Origin: Ruminococcus sp. | Lineage (GTDB): Bacteria; Bacillota; Clostridia; Oscillospirales; Ruminococcaceae | DNA length: 48,792 nucleotides | Direction of reading: 5' to 3' | Assembly (NCBI GenBank): GCA_014799805.1 | Contig: JAAVHJ010000022.1 | Coordinates: 1 to 48,792 of the forward strand | Part shown: positions 23,817-32,001 of the stretch, piece by piece | Numbering within the stretch: the first letter of the stretch is position 1 | How the letters are laid out: each line of letters starts with the position of its first letter | Notes under the pieces: model-generated | The model's database searches: none | The model's input: only the letters and a program-made list of their open reading frames with translations | What the model was told of the DNA's origin: nothing | Translations under genes and position numbers: made by a program

Positions 23817-24686
23817 TTAATTATTTTTAATAGGAATCCAAATTTGACTTTTATAATTGGGGTCAGTCATGTTTCCAGCAGGATAAGCTTCAATATCTAG
23901 CTCATAGGTAGGCTGATAATTTGAAGTTGGGAAAAATTCAGTGCATAGTTCATGCCAAAGTTGCTGAATTGCATCAGGCATAGCACCTGTGCATTCTAAT
24001 ATTACCCATGTCCTTGCAGGTATTGTATTGATACGATAACCATCGGGTGCAATCGTATCGGGAGCGCATGCAACTGCAATAGAATAATCAAATTGTTCAC
24101 AGTCAGTGTGACCACTGCCATAGCAGATACCAAAAATAAAACTATTGTCAATGGCATGTTTCAACAATGTGGCAATTGTACCGTCATGATGAGATTTTTC
24201 CCAGAATGCAGGAATTGTGTTTATATTCTTTTCACCAACTACCATATGTTGCTCGATTTTTTCGAGTACTGTAAATGATTTTTTTGAGGAAATTTTGTAA
24301 TCCATAGAATTTCCGCCTTTCAATATAATTTGCACTTTGAGACGAGAAAAAGACTTGAGTTGACTATTTTTCTTTCTTGCTTCTGACGGCGTGACACCAT
24401 GAAAATTAGTAAATGCTCTTGTAAAGCTTTCTGGAAATTCATAACCGTATTTTAATGCAAGGTCAATAATTTTAATATCCGTTGCCATTAACTCATTGCC
24501 GGCAAGTGTGAGTTTCCGATTACGGATATATTCTCCAACAGTCATGCCACATAGAATTACAAATATTTTCTGAAAATAATATGGTGAACAAATTGCTTGT
24601 TCTGCTATTTTTGTATAATCAAGTTTTTCAGTCAGATGATTTTCAATATAATCAATGGCTTTTTGTATACTAGATATCCAATTCAT
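23817..24686 (-). CDS. AraC family regulator with GyrI-like effector domain
   Basis: A 289-residue regulator. Residues 1-105 hold two helix-turn-helix motifs of the AraC type (IAEQAICSPYYFQKIFVILCGMTVGEYI and DLALKYGYEFPESFTRAFTNFHGVTPSEAR). Residues about 125-289 resemble the GyrI/BmrR effector-binding fold (MVVGEKN, TWVILECTGAMP, and the end YKSQIWIPIKNN). Such proteins sense hydrophobic or cationic compounds and often control efflux. An inverted repeat (ATAACATAAA and TTTATGTTTTGTTATG) lies upstream at about 24730-24777 and may be its operator. No transporter is adjacent. Confidence 0.9.
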   Translation of the reverse strand: MNWISSIQKAIDYIENHLTEKLDYTKIAEQAICSPYYFQKIFVILCGMTVGEYIRNRKLTLAGNELMATDIKIIDLALKYGYEFPESFTRAFTNFHGVTPSEARKKNSQLKSFSRLKVQIILKGGNSMDYKISSKKSFTVLEKIEQHMVVGEKNINTIPAFWEKSHHDGTIATLLKHAIDNSFIFGICYGSGHTDCEQFDYSIAVACAPDTIAPDGYRINTIPARTWVILECTGAMPDAIQQLWHELCTEFFPTSNYQPTYELDIEAYPAGNMTDPNYKSQIWIPIKNN

Positions 24687-24778
24687 GTGATTTGTTTTCC
24701 TCTCTCTTATCTCTTAGTGTAATTATAGCATAACATAAATTTTATTAAAAATCCTGATTTTTTATGTTTTGTTATGTT

Positions 24779-24815
24779 AAACTGCCAGATTAGAATATTT
24801 TAATCTGGCAGTTTT
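24779..24815. terminator. Bidirectional terminator, near copy of the 23777 hairpin
   Basis: AACTGCCAGATTA pairs with TAATCTGGCAGTT around a short AT loop, with T4 on the + side and an A run on the other. It shares CTGCCAGAT and AGAATA with the hairpin at 23777, so both bracket the AraC-family gene. Confidence 0.85.
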
Positions 24816-24828
24816 ATATTTTATTATT

Positions 24829-25281
24829 TTATTCAAAATATCCTAAAAATTCGCCTTTTTGGATAATATGATTTTTTGCTTTTTTCAAGACTTTTCTTTT
24901 TGTAGAACAAGCTTTTAAATCAAGTAAACAGTCTAATGCATAGATAGTAAATTTATATTTATGTGTTGTATGTTTGGGCGGTTTTGCACCTGCATAACGA
25001 TGAAAACCATAAGCTATTCCCTGTATTCCAAATTCTGTATATTTCTCTGCTGGAATTGCTTGGGGAATTTTATTCTTTGCAGGCATATCCCAAATAATCC
25101 AGTGTGTAAAATTTTTAATCGGGTGACTTATGTCTTCTAGTGTAATAATAAGCGTTTCCGCATGGTTAGATAAATTTTTGATAATAAATTCTGGTGAAAT
25201 ATTTTTTCCTCTGCCAGTGTGTTCTATCGGAAATTTATCACCATTTTTCATACCAGTGCATGTGAATTCAAGATTAAACAT
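24829..25281 (-). CDS. YbhB/YbcL family (Raf kinase inhibitor-like) protein
   Basis: A 150-residue phosphatidylethanolamine-binding-protein fold. HWIIWDMPA and YGFHRYAGAKPPKHTTHKYKFTIYALD are the characteristic ligand-pocket stretches. The bacterial role is unclear. The ATG at 25281 lies inside the last codons of purB; a longer in-frame start at 25311 would give ten extra residues foreign to the family. The eight-base overlap suggests coupled translation. Confidence 0.9.
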   Translation of the reverse strand: MFNLEFTCTGMKNGDKFPIEHTGRGKNISPEFIIKNLSNHAETLIITLEDISHPIKNFTHWIIWDMPAKNKIPQAIPAEKYTEFGIQGIAYGFHRYAGAKPPKHTTHKYKFTIYALDCLLDLKACSTKRKVLKKAKNHIIQKGEFLGYFE

Positions 25282-26713
25282 TAATTTCTGCTTGGTCGTC
25301 AGAAACGCCATTTACATCTAATACAGGTTGCACGCAATTTGCAATAAATTCTTCAACTTGTTGCGGACATCTGCCAATGAAATTTTCGGGTTTCATGATT
25401 TTTTCTAACTCTTGTTTAGAAATCATAAACATTGGGTCTGCTAGAATTAACTCACAAAGATTATTATCTAAACCCTCTTGTTTTACCCGATAGCCCGCTT
25501 GCATAGATAATTGACGAATACGCTCATGTAATTCCTGACGATTTCCGCCTTTTTTCACAGCGTCCATCATAATATTTTCTGTTGCCATGAACGGCAGTTC
25601 TGCCATCACACGCTTTGTAATAATTTTTTCATAGACAACAAGTCCATTTTCAGGGTCTGTTACATTTAGCATAATATTTAAAATTGCGTCTATGCCAAGA
25701 AAAGCTTCTGCTACAGCGATTCGTTTATTTGCAGAATCGTCCAGAGTTCTTTCAAACCATTGTGTGCCAGCTGTAAAAGCTGGATTTAATACATCACACA
25801 TGACATATCTTGCTAAAGATGTGATTCTTTCATCACGCATAGGATTGCGTTTATAAGCCATTGCAGATGAGCCGATTTGATTTTTTTCAAATGGTTCTTC
25901 CATTTCTTTGAAACTCTGCATTAAACGAATGTCATTAGAAAATTTACTTGCTGATTGTGCAATTCCTGCTAACACAGAACATACTTGATAATCAATTTTT
26001 CTGGAATAAGTCTGACCAGAAACAGGCACGACAGAATCAAATCCCATTTCTTCGGCAATTAAATTTTCTAATTGCTTAATTTTATCCGTATCACCGTTGA
26101 ACAATTCCATAAAAGACGCTTGTGTGCCAGTTGTGCCTTTTGAGCCTAATAATTTTAAAGATTTCATTCTAAAATCTAAATCTTCTAAATCCATGAGTAA
26201 TTCATTACACCAAAGTGTCGCTCTTTTGCCGATTGTTGTTAATTGTGCTGGCTGTAAATGCGTATACGCAAGACAAGGCAAAGCCTTATATTTATCAGCA
26301 AATATTGCAAGCTGTGAAATAACTTTTATCAGTTTTCTTTTGACCACTTGCAAAGCGTCACGCATGATAATAATATCTGTATTATCGCCAACATAACAAG
26401 AAGTCGCACCAAGATGAATAATTTTTTCAGCTTTGGGGCAAGCTTTGCCATAAGTATGTACATGTGCCATTACATCATGACGGACTTCTTTTTCTTCTTT
26501 TGCAGCCATTGCGTAATCAATATTATGAATATTTGCTTCCAATTCGTCTACTTGTTCTTGTGTGACGTTCAGACCTAATTCCATTTCTGCACGAGCAAGT
26601 GCAACCCATAATTTTCGCCATGTGGTAAATTTTTTATCAGCAGAAAATAAATACTGCATTTCTTTACTTGCATATCTTGTGCAAAATGGGCTTTCATAAC
26701 TTTGATTTGACAT
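25274..26713 (-). CDS. purB: Adenylosuccinate lyase
   Basis: A 479-residue enzyme of the fumarase/aspartase superfamily. It splits adenylosuccinate to AMP and SAICAR to AICAR in purine synthesis. The signature loop reads SSAMAYKRNPMRDER. LGATSCYVGDNTD and the histidine in AYTHLQPAQ are further conserved sites. GGAGGT precedes the ATG. It heads a possible two-gene unit with the YbhB-like protein. Confidence 0.97.
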   Translation of the reverse strand: MSNQSYESPFCTRYASKEMQYLFSADKKFTTWRKLWVALARAEMELGLNVTQEQVDELEANIHNIDYAMAAKEEKEVRHDVMAHVHTYGKACPKAEKIIHLGATSCYVGDNTDIIIMRDALQVVKRKLIKVISQLAIFADKYKALPCLAYTHLQPAQLTTIGKRATLWCNELLMDLEDLDFRMKSLKLLGSKGTTGTQASFMELFNGDTDKIKQLENLIAEEMGFDSVVPVSGQTYSRKIDYQVCSVLAGIAQSASKFSNDIRLMQSFKEMEEPFEKNQIGSSAMAYKRNPMRDERITSLARYVMCDVLNPAFTAGTQWFERTLDDSANKRIAVAEAFLGIDAILNIMLNVTDPENGLVVYEKIITKRVMAELPFMATENIMMDAVKKGGNRQELHERIRQLSMQAGYRVKQEGLDNNLCELILADPMFMISKQELEKIMKPENFIGRCPQQVEEFIANCVQPVLDVNGVSDDQAEINV

Positions 26714-26754
26714 AAATTAAAACCTCCAAATAATAATTTAAAATTAAAATAATT

Positions 26755-27246
26755 TTAAAATTTTTCATGTTTCCATAACAGAACTGGATTTATATAATCA
26801 TAGGGACGGATAACATCTGGATTCTGTTCGGCATAAGAAAAAATTTTTTCAGCCAATCCTTGTTTTAAAAAATCAATTAAAATATAAACTGGCTGTTGCA
26901 TCATGACATCACAGAGATTAGAAATTGTAATTGCGATTTTATGATTAATTTCTGTAATTTCAAAAGGCCATATCTGACAGTCAAAAGGCTTTTCTGTACC
27001 AAGCATACAGCCTGATTCAGGATTTAATAACGGACAGGAAAATAAATCTTGTTCTTCTGTTAAATCCATGCGAAATAAATAAGATTCCTTGCCTTTGGAA
27101 ATAAATTTTATATCAGGCAGGAGCTGTTCGCATTTTTGGCGAATTTCACGGCTTAAAATAGGCGTATCTAAAATATTATATCTGCTAAAAATACAGCATA
27201 ATTTGCATTCTGCACAAGTATTTCGACTTAATAATTTTGTCAGCAT
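26755..27246 (-). CDS. YkgJ family cysteine-cluster protein
   Basis: A 163-residue protein of the Fe-S/zinc-chelating YkgJ type. CAECKLCC is at residues 13-20, and CPLLNPESGCMLGTEKPFDCQIWPFE is in the middle. The eight-cysteine arrangement is characteristic and the family function is unproven. GGAGAG precedes the ATG. It lies upstream of purB on the same strand, with 41 bases between. Confidence 0.85.
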   Translation of the reverse strand: MLTKLLSRNTCAECKLCCIFSRYNILDTPILSREIRQKCEQLLPDIKFISKGKESYLFRMDLTEEQDLFSCPLLNPESGCMLGTEKPFDCQIWPFEITEINHKIAITISNLCDVMMQQPVYILIDFLKQGLAEKIFSYAEQNPDVIRPYDYINPVLLWKHEKF

Positions 27247-27440
27247 AATATATATTCTCTCCAGTTTTTCATAATGCTAGTTTTATTATACTATATTTTA
27301 TAGAAAATTGCAATAGTTTGAAGTGTATTTTTATATTTTGTGAAAATTATAAAAATTATGAAAAAATCGTGAATTTTTTCTTGTATTTTTGAAAACAGTA
27401 TGCTATAATAAAATTATAATATTTGTTTAGAGGGGTTGCT

Positions 27441-28805
27441 ATGCAGACAAAAATTTATTGCTGTGTGAAAATTACACTACATTTTATTGTCATGATGATG
27501 ATTTCAAGATATATTTTTTTAATACCGCCTTTGCAGAAAAAAAATAAATCTGTGAATCCGCAATTTTTATTTATTACTTGTAGTTATTTGTTGCTATTAG
27601 GGACATGCTTATTATTTGGTATTCTACCTGCAAATATCCTGTTAGGTATTTCTATTGGTATTTATTGTTTCTTGACCAGTACGGCAGGAAAACGGCGGTA
27701 TTTTAAAATTTTATTAATATTTCCCATTACTGGTATTTGTTTTGGTTTACTAATGCCTTTGGTCACTTTGCCAGTTGTTATATTGCATTTAAGTGAAAAT
27801 GCAGAAGAAATTTATTCTATCATATTCTATGCAGTTATTGGATTTGTTTTATTCATCTTCTGTGTGACAGGACGGGAATGGCGTAAAGATTTCAGAAATG
27901 AAATGTGTTATAGAAAATTAGAATCATGGGAAAAGGTTTTATTATATATTATTGGCTGTTTGATGTTTGGCTTTGTGGCAGGCATTTATGCATATGGTAA
28001 AATTAATGCAGAAAATTTCCGTGAAATTGCTATGCTAGAAAGTGTTGTGAGTAGCTTAAATGGTTTTACAGTTACACTTACAATTATTATTTTGATTCTG
28101 GTTGGCAATAAAAAGGCACATATGCACAAAGATTTACTGGAAATGCAACATAATATTATTATTACTATGGCTGATATTGTTGAAAATCGTGATGAAAATA
28201 CAGGCGGTCATATTAGAAGAACTGCAAAATATGTTGAAATTATTGCAGAAACGCTTCTGGAAAAGGGTTGGTATCAAAGTATTTTAAATCAGCAATATAT
28301 TAATAATATGGTCATTGCTGCACCGTTGCATGATATCGGCAAAATTCATGTTCCAGATTTGATTTTGAAAAAACAAGGAAAATTAACTGACAAAGAATAT
28401 GCAATCATGAAAAGTCATACTGTAGAAGGCAGAAAATTATTACTGAATGCTGAAAAAACATTAGGGCATTTTGATTATTTAGATATTGCTGTTGAAATGG
28501 CTTATGGACATCATGAATGGTGGAATGGAAAAGGCTATCCGCAGGGAATTACAAAACATAATATCCCGTTATCTGCCAGAATTATGGCAGTCGCTGACGT
28601 ATTTGATGCTATTGTTTCTCAAAGATGTTATAAAGGCTCTATGACGATTGATGAAGCTTATGAAATTATTAAAAACGAAAGCGGAAGTCACTTTGACCCG
28701 ATTGTTGTAGAAGGCTTTTTAAATGCAAGAGAAAAAATTAGTGAAGTGTTACGAGATTTTGAAGAACCATTAATTTTAGAAAAAGAATCTTCTCATGTTT
28801 TGTAA
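27441..28805 (+). CDS. Membrane HD-GYP c-di-GMP phosphodiesterase
   Basis: A 454-residue protein. Residues about 1-215 contain six to seven hydrophobic membrane segments, and the C-terminal half is an HD-GYP domain. The metal HD is in PLHDIGKIHVP, followed by HTVEGRKLL, HHEWWNGKGYP (the GYP signature), MAVADVFDAI and GSHFDP. It should degrade cyclic di-GMP to GMP or pGpG in response to a membrane signal. The ATG at 27441 follows AGAGGGG; a TTG at 27423 overlaps the site and is rejected. TTGAAA (27389) and TATAAT (27414-27419) form a likely promoter with a 19-bp spacer. No diguanylate cyclase is in the window. Confidence 0.92.
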   Translation: MQTKIYCCVKITLHFIVMMMISRYIFLIPPLQKKNKSVNPQFLFITCSYLLLLGTCLLFGILPANILLGISIGIYCFLTSTAGKRRYFKILLIFPITGICFGLLMPLVTLPVVILHLSENAEEIYSIIFYAVIGFVLFIFCVTGREWRKDFRNEMCYRKLESWEKVLLYIIGCLMFGFVAGIYAYGKINAENFREIAMLESVVSSLNGFTVTLTIIILILVGNKKAHMHKDLLEMQHNIIITMADIVENRDENTGGHIRRTAKYVEIIAETLLEKGWYQSILNQQYINNMVIAAPLHDIGKIHVPDLILKKQGKLTDKEYAIMKSHTVEGRKLLLNAEKTLGHFDYLDIAVEMAYGHHEWWNGKGYPQGITKHNIPLSARIMAVADVFDAIVSQRCYKGSMTIDEAYEIIKNESGSHFDPIVVEGFLNAREKISEVLRDFEEPLILEKESSHVL

Positions 28806-28872
28806 AACATGGGAAGATTTTTATAATTATAATATAATAAAAATAAATCATAAATAATTTTTTAAAAAACAC

Positions 28873-28901
28873 TTGACAAGCCCGGAAAAATATGCTATAA
28901 T
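28873..28901 (+). promoter_or_regulatory. Promoter of tRNA operon
   Basis: Perfect consensus TTGACA (28873-28878) and TATAAT (28896-28901), spacer 17 bp, about 40 bases before the first tRNA. Confidence 0.95.
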
Positions 28902-28939
28902 TAATACCGTTGAGAACGTTGTAAGAAATATACCAGTAA

Positions 28940-29013
28940 GCGGATGTAGTTTAGTGGTAGAGCATCAGCTTCCCAAGCTGAGTATGCGGGTTCGATTCCC
29001 GTCATCCGCTCCA
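28940..29013 (+). tRNA. tRNA-Gly (anticodon CCC)
   Basis: Acceptor GCGGATG pairs with CATCCGC, the anticodon loop is TTCCCAA, and the T arm is GGGTTCGATTCCC. The CCA end is encoded. It reads GGG codons. First tRNA of a three-gene array. Confidence 0.95.
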
Positions 29014-29039
29014 AGTGTTCTTTACAAGTATTTTAATAT

Positions 29040-29113
29040 GCGCCTTTAACTCAGTTGGATAGAGTAACTGCCTTCTAAGCAGTAAGCCACTGGTTCGAGT
29101 CCAGTAAGGCGCG
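29040..29113 (+). tRNA. tRNA-Arg (anticodon TCT)
   Basis: Acceptor GCGCCTT pairs with AAGGCGC, the anticodon stem ACTGC/GCAGT encloses CTTCTAA, and the T arm is CTGGTTCGAGTCCAG. CCA is not encoded directly after the discriminator G. It reads AGA codons, which are frequent in this AT-rich genome. Confidence 0.95.
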
Positions 29114-29120
29114 TCCATAT

Positions 29121-29195
29121 GGTGGGTATAGCGTAGCTGGTTAACGCGTCAGTTTGTGGCACTGAAGACCATCGGTTCGAATCCGATTATCCACC
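29121..29195 (+). tRNA. tRNA-His (anticodon GTG)
   Basis: The extra G at position -1 (29121) pairs with the discriminator C (29195), as expected for tRNA-His. Acceptor GTGGGTA pairs with TATCCAC, the anticodon loop is TTGTGGC, and the T arm is TCGGTTCGAATCCGA. CCA is not encoded. Confidence 0.95.
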
Positions 29196-29234
29196 CTTGG
29201 TTTTTTTCATAGGTGAAACTCTATATTATGCAAG

Positions 29235-29261
29235 AAAAGGCTGGTTTTTCAGTCTTTTTTT
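29235..29261 (+). terminator. Terminator of tRNA operon
   Basis: AAAAGGCTG (29235-29243) pairs with CAGTCTTTT (29250-29258), with one G-U, and runs into T7 at 29255-29261. Confidence 0.85.
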
Positions 29262-29305
29262 GTTACCTGAATATTTTAAAAAAGGAGAATGTTTATAAAA
29301 ATAAA

Positions 29306-29767
29306 ATGAAAAATAATTTTTATATAAAACAATTATTTCATGCTAGAAAATTAAACTCAGATAAAGATTATCATATATTTGAAAATGCAGTAAAAAATTT
29401 ATATGATAAAATAACAATTCAAGATATTTATAAAATATGTAACATTTTTTGTGATAATACCAATGACCATGAATTTATGTTCCAATTAGTTCATTTGATA
29501 GAGCAGATAAAAGGAAAATGTTATTTATATTGCATTGCTAGGTGTTCTCCAGATATGACAGAAGCAAACGAATTGGCTATGATTCTAAATAAAAGAATTA
29601 TTAATAGTTCAGAAAATTTTTATAGCTATATTCAAGTCATTCGTGAATTACAGGAGCCTTATAAAACAAATATTCTAAATTTATTAATAGACATAAAACA
29701 TGATGATACTGAAAAATTTGGAGATAAAATTGATTTCTTAATAGAAAAAGCAAATAAGATTTTTTAA
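29306..29767 (+). CDS. Imm30-like putative immunity protein
   Basis: A 153-residue, mostly helical, AT-rich gene. The stretch IYKICNIFCDNTNDHEFMFQLVHLIEQI (about residues 38-65) resembles the core of Imm30 immunity proteins of polymorphic toxin systems. ANELAMILNKRIINSSENFYSYIQ fits the family's second helical unit. This is recall of a family pattern, not a search result. The frame is open from 29213, but that part crosses the tRNA terminator. AAAGGAG at 29281 is 18 bases before the ATG at 29306, an imperfect fit. No toxin is next to it, so it is an orphan, as often found at integration hotspots. Confidence 0.5.
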   Translation: MKNNFYIKQLFHARKLNSDKDYHIFENAVKNLYDKITIQDIYKICNIFCDNTNDHEFMFQLVHLIEQIKGKCYLYCIARCSPDMTEANELAMILNKRIINSSENFYSYIQVIRELQEPYKTNILNLLIDIKHDDTEKFGDKIDFLIEKANKIF

Positions 29768-29889
29768 AATATTTTGTTATATTCGCTAAAAATTTATTTT
29801 ATATACTCTTAATGCACAAATACTCCCAGTTATTTATATAATAGAATCTTTATTCAGGTAAAATCCATTCGTTTTAAAAAATCAGCCGA

Positions 29890-29921
29890 AGCGTTCCAAA
29901 TTTAAGAAAGGAACGCTTTTT
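29890..29921 (+). terminator. Terminator upstream of recombinase unit
   Basis: AGCGTTCC (29890-29897) pairs with GGAACGCT (29910-29917) around AAATTTAAGAAA, followed by T5. It probably ends transcription of the Imm30-like gene. The rest of 29768-30066 holds only repeats and a recombinase promoter region. Confidence 0.9.
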
Positions 29922-29922
29922 C

Positions 29923-29944
29923 TATGTCTGAATTATGTCTGAAT
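29923..29944. repeat. Tandem 11-bp repeat, left outer flank
   Basis: TATGTCTGAAT occurs twice head to tail (29923-29933 and 29934-29944), one base before the left inverted repeat. Confidence 0.9.
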
Positions 29945-29945
29945 T

Positions 29946-29965
29946 TTTCGCAAAATTAAGCATTT
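29946..29965 (+). repeat. Left 20-bp inverted repeat flanking the recombinase
   Basis: TTTCGCAAAATTAAGCATTT; its exact reverse complement is at 31241-31260. The two enclose only the tyrosine recombinase gene and its promoter. Confidence 0.9.
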
Positions 29966-30066
29966 TATGATACTCTTATTATAACATAATATTTCGACAA
30001 AATCAAGCCCTAATTAAGATATTTTTGGGAAAAATAATTGAAAATAAAAAAATAGGAGGATTTATA

Positions 30067-31152
30067 ATGAATCGCAGTATTTATCTTCGCAAAGATGGTC
30101 GTTGGGAAGCACGTATTTTTTTTGGAACAGATGAAAACGGGAAACGAAAGTCACGTTCGTTCTATGGAAAAACCCGTGAAGAAGCAGAACATAAATTATT
30201 AATGTTACAACAAAATTTTTCTAATGCATATGTAATAACGGAAATGACGGTAAAAGAATTAGCCGTTGAATTTTTAAATACACTTTCTATTAGATTAAAA
30301 GAATCTACAGTTGCAAATTATCGTATGAAAATTGAAAAGCATATTATTCCAGCGTTTGGTGAAATACAATGCTGTTTATTAAATAATAAAATTATTTATC
30401 AATTTATTGAGCAAAAATTAAAATCAAAACTTTCTGTCAGATATGTTACAGATATTCTTGTGCTTATGAAATCTATGTTCCGCTATGCAAGCCGTGAATA
30501 TCATATGAAAAATATGCTGGAAGATATCACTATGCCAAAATGCCAGAAACCTGAAATTAAAATACTCTCTGAGAAACAACAGGAAATTTTAAAGCAATAT
30601 ATCATGAAGCATCAAAATGTTACAACATTGGGAATCGCTTTATCACTTTATACGGGTATTAGAATTGGGGAATTATGTGCTTTGCAATGGTCAGACGTTG
30701 ATTTAAAAAAACGAATTCTGACCGTCAGAAAAACAATACAACGCATTCAAAGCCCAAATAAAACCCAACGTACCAGATTAGTGATTACTGCACCAAAAAG
30801 TCATAGTTCCTGTCGGGAAATCCCTATTCCTGATTGTCTTTATGAAATGCTTTTAAAATTTAAATCTAATCAAAATATTTATATCTTGTCCAGAAAAACT
30901 AAACCTATTGAACCCAGAACAATGCAATATCGATTTGCAAAAATTTTAAAAAACGCAAATTTACCGTCAGTGCATTATCACACATTACGGCACGCCTTTG
31001 CAACAAACTGTGTTGCATTGGGCTTTGATATAAAAATATTATCTGAAATTCTTGGACATAGTTCTGTAGAATTAACGCTGAATCGCTATGTACATTCCTC
31101 TATGAAACGCAAACAATATTGTATGAATTTACTGTCATGGTCGGTTTTATAA
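30067..31152 (+). CDS. Tyrosine recombinase / site-specific integrase
   Basis: A 361-residue integrase of the Tn916/phage type. Residues 1-50 form an arm-binding domain (MNRSIYLRKDGRWEARIFFGTDENGKRKSRSFYGKT), followed by a core-binding domain at about 55-160. The catalytic domain has Arg in TGIRIGELCALQW, HTLRH, LGHSS and the nucleophile Tyr in LNRYVH, all intact. AGGAGG precedes the ATG; an upstream in-frame start lacks a site. No other phage, plasmid or ICE genes surround it, and no excisionase is visible. The gene lies between perfect inverted repeats, downstream of a tRNA array. Confidence 0.93.
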   Translation: MNRSIYLRKDGRWEARIFFGTDENGKRKSRSFYGKTREEAEHKLLMLQQNFSNAYVITEMTVKELAVEFLNTLSIRLKESTVANYRMKIEKHIIPAFGEIQCCLLNNKIIYQFIEQKLKSKLSVRYVTDILVLMKSMFRYASREYHMKNMLEDITMPKCQKPEIKILSEKQQEILKQYIMKHQNVTTLGIALSLYTGIRIGELCALQWSDVDLKKRILTVRKTIQRIQSPNKTQRTRLVITAPKSHSSCREIPIPDCLYEMLLKFKSNQNIYILSRKTKPIEPRTMQYRFAKILKNANLPSVHYHTLRHAFATNCVALGFDIKILSEILGHSSVELTLNRYVHSSMKRKQYCMNLLSWSVL

Positions 31153-31167
31153 CGTCTTTATAACGTC
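31146..31167. repeat. Tandem 11-bp repeat at recombinase stop
   Basis: TTTATAACGTC occurs twice head to tail (31146-31156, 31157-31167), overlapping the end of the recombinase gene. Confidence 0.9.
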
Positions 31168-31240
31168 AATTATAAATTCCTGTCCGTCATGATAGCTTAT
31201 TTCTGTTGCGTAATTCAGGCATTTTTTTATATTTTACGTG

Positions 31241-31260
31241 AAATGCTTAATTTTGCGAAA
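31241..31260 (-). repeat. Right 20-bp inverted repeat flanking the recombinase
   Basis: AAATGCTTAATTTTGCGAAA, the exact reverse complement of 29946-29965. Confidence 0.9.
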
Positions 31261-31270
31261 TCTCTTTGAG

Positions 31271-31291
31271 ATGCAAAATAAATGCAAAATA
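31271..31291. repeat. Tandem 11-bp repeat, right outer flank
   Basis: ATGCAAAATA occurs at 31271-31280 and 31282-31291, a period of 11 bases. It resembles the GCAAAATTAA part of the inverted repeat next to it. Confidence 0.75.
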
Positions 31292-31311
31292 GAAGAAAAG
31301 GAGTTAAAATT

Positions 31312-31791
31312 ATGACATGTACAATTATTTCATCAGGTGATGAATTAAAAACAGTATGCCAGAATGAATCTGAAGCACCATTTATCAACATGAAAGTCAA
31401 ATTACATGAGTATATCTGGAATTTATATACCAAAGGTTATGATAAATTTTATTTAAATTGTGATTATGGCATTCCGTTATGGGCGGCAGAATTTATTCTC
31501 TCACTGAAAGCAGGCAATCAAATTGCGCTGCATATTATGATACCCTATGAAGAACAAACCACTGATTGGACAGAGGAGCTTCGCAATCGTTATTTTGCGA
31601 TTCATGAAAAAGCTGACAGTGTGACGTTGGCAAATACAAGATATTATCCGTCTTGCTATCAAGATACAGATAAACAAATGATTGATAAAAGCGATATATT
31701 AGTTATTTTTGAAGAAAAAAACAGTGTTGCACCTGCTGAAACCTATGCAAAAGAAAATAACATACCAATTGCATATATGCCAGTTTTTTAA
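31312..31791 (+). CDS. SLOG family (DUF1273/YpsA-like) protein
   Basis: A 159-residue protein with features of the DUF1273/YpsA branch of the SLOG fold. These are YDKFYLNCDYGIPLWAAEFIL (a nucleotide-binding loop region), DWTEELRNRYFAIHEKAD, and CYQDTDKQMIDKSDILVIF near the end. SLOG proteins bind nucleotide-like ligands, and some act in stress or defence signalling. The ATG at 31312 follows AAAAGGAG; the frame upstream of it runs into the 11-bp repeats. It lies just outside the right inverted repeat of the recombinase unit, so the recombinase could affect its promoter region (inference). Confidence 0.75.
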   Translation: MTCTIISSGDELKTVCQNESEAPFINMKVKLHEYIWNLYTKGYDKFYLNCDYGIPLWAAEFILSLKAGNQIALHIMIPYEEQTTDWTEELRNRYFAIHEKADSVTLANTRYYPSCYQDTDKQMIDKSDILVIFEEKNSVAPAETYAKENNIPIAYMPVF

Positions 31792-31875
31792 AAGCCCCCA
31801 CGTCTAGTATTTGTTATATTGATTATATGAAAAAAATACTATTTTGTCAATAGTTTTCAAAAAAATATTATAATT

Positions 31876-32001
31876 TATCCAACGGCTAGGAAGACGGGAG
31901 GAAATTTTTTGGAATACGATTGAATATGACCTATATAAAATTTTAAAATAATTAATTTTTATCGTGTTAGGCAAAGTATCTAAAAATACTTTGCCTTTTT
32001 T
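31876..32001 (+). ncRNA. Candidate small RNA or leader transcript
   Basis: TTGTCA (31844) and TATAAT (31869-31874; spacer 19) suggest a promoter. About 120 bases later, AGGCAAAGTAT (31969-31979) pairs perfectly with ATACTTTGCCT (31986-31996) before T6, an excellent terminator. Between them lies the G-rich CGGCTAGGAAGACGGGAGG but only very short open frames (4-6 codons). An independent small RNA is the simplest reading. An attenuated leader of the pectate lyase is possible. No known family is recognised. Confidence 0.45.
31969..32001 (+). terminator. Strong intrinsic terminator
   Basis: An 11-bp perfect stem (31969-31979 with 31986-31996) and a T6 tract ending at 32001, upstream of the pectate lyase gene. 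Confidence 0.93.

Noticed and set aside
31157-31240. Terminator of the recombinase gene
   Set aside because: Only weak 3-4 bp stems before T7 near 31222; not convincing.
29923-31291. Insertion sequence with a classical transposase
   Set aside because: The enclosed gene is a tyrosine recombinase with intact R-H-R-Y residues, not a DDE transposase, and I see no target duplication outside the repeats.
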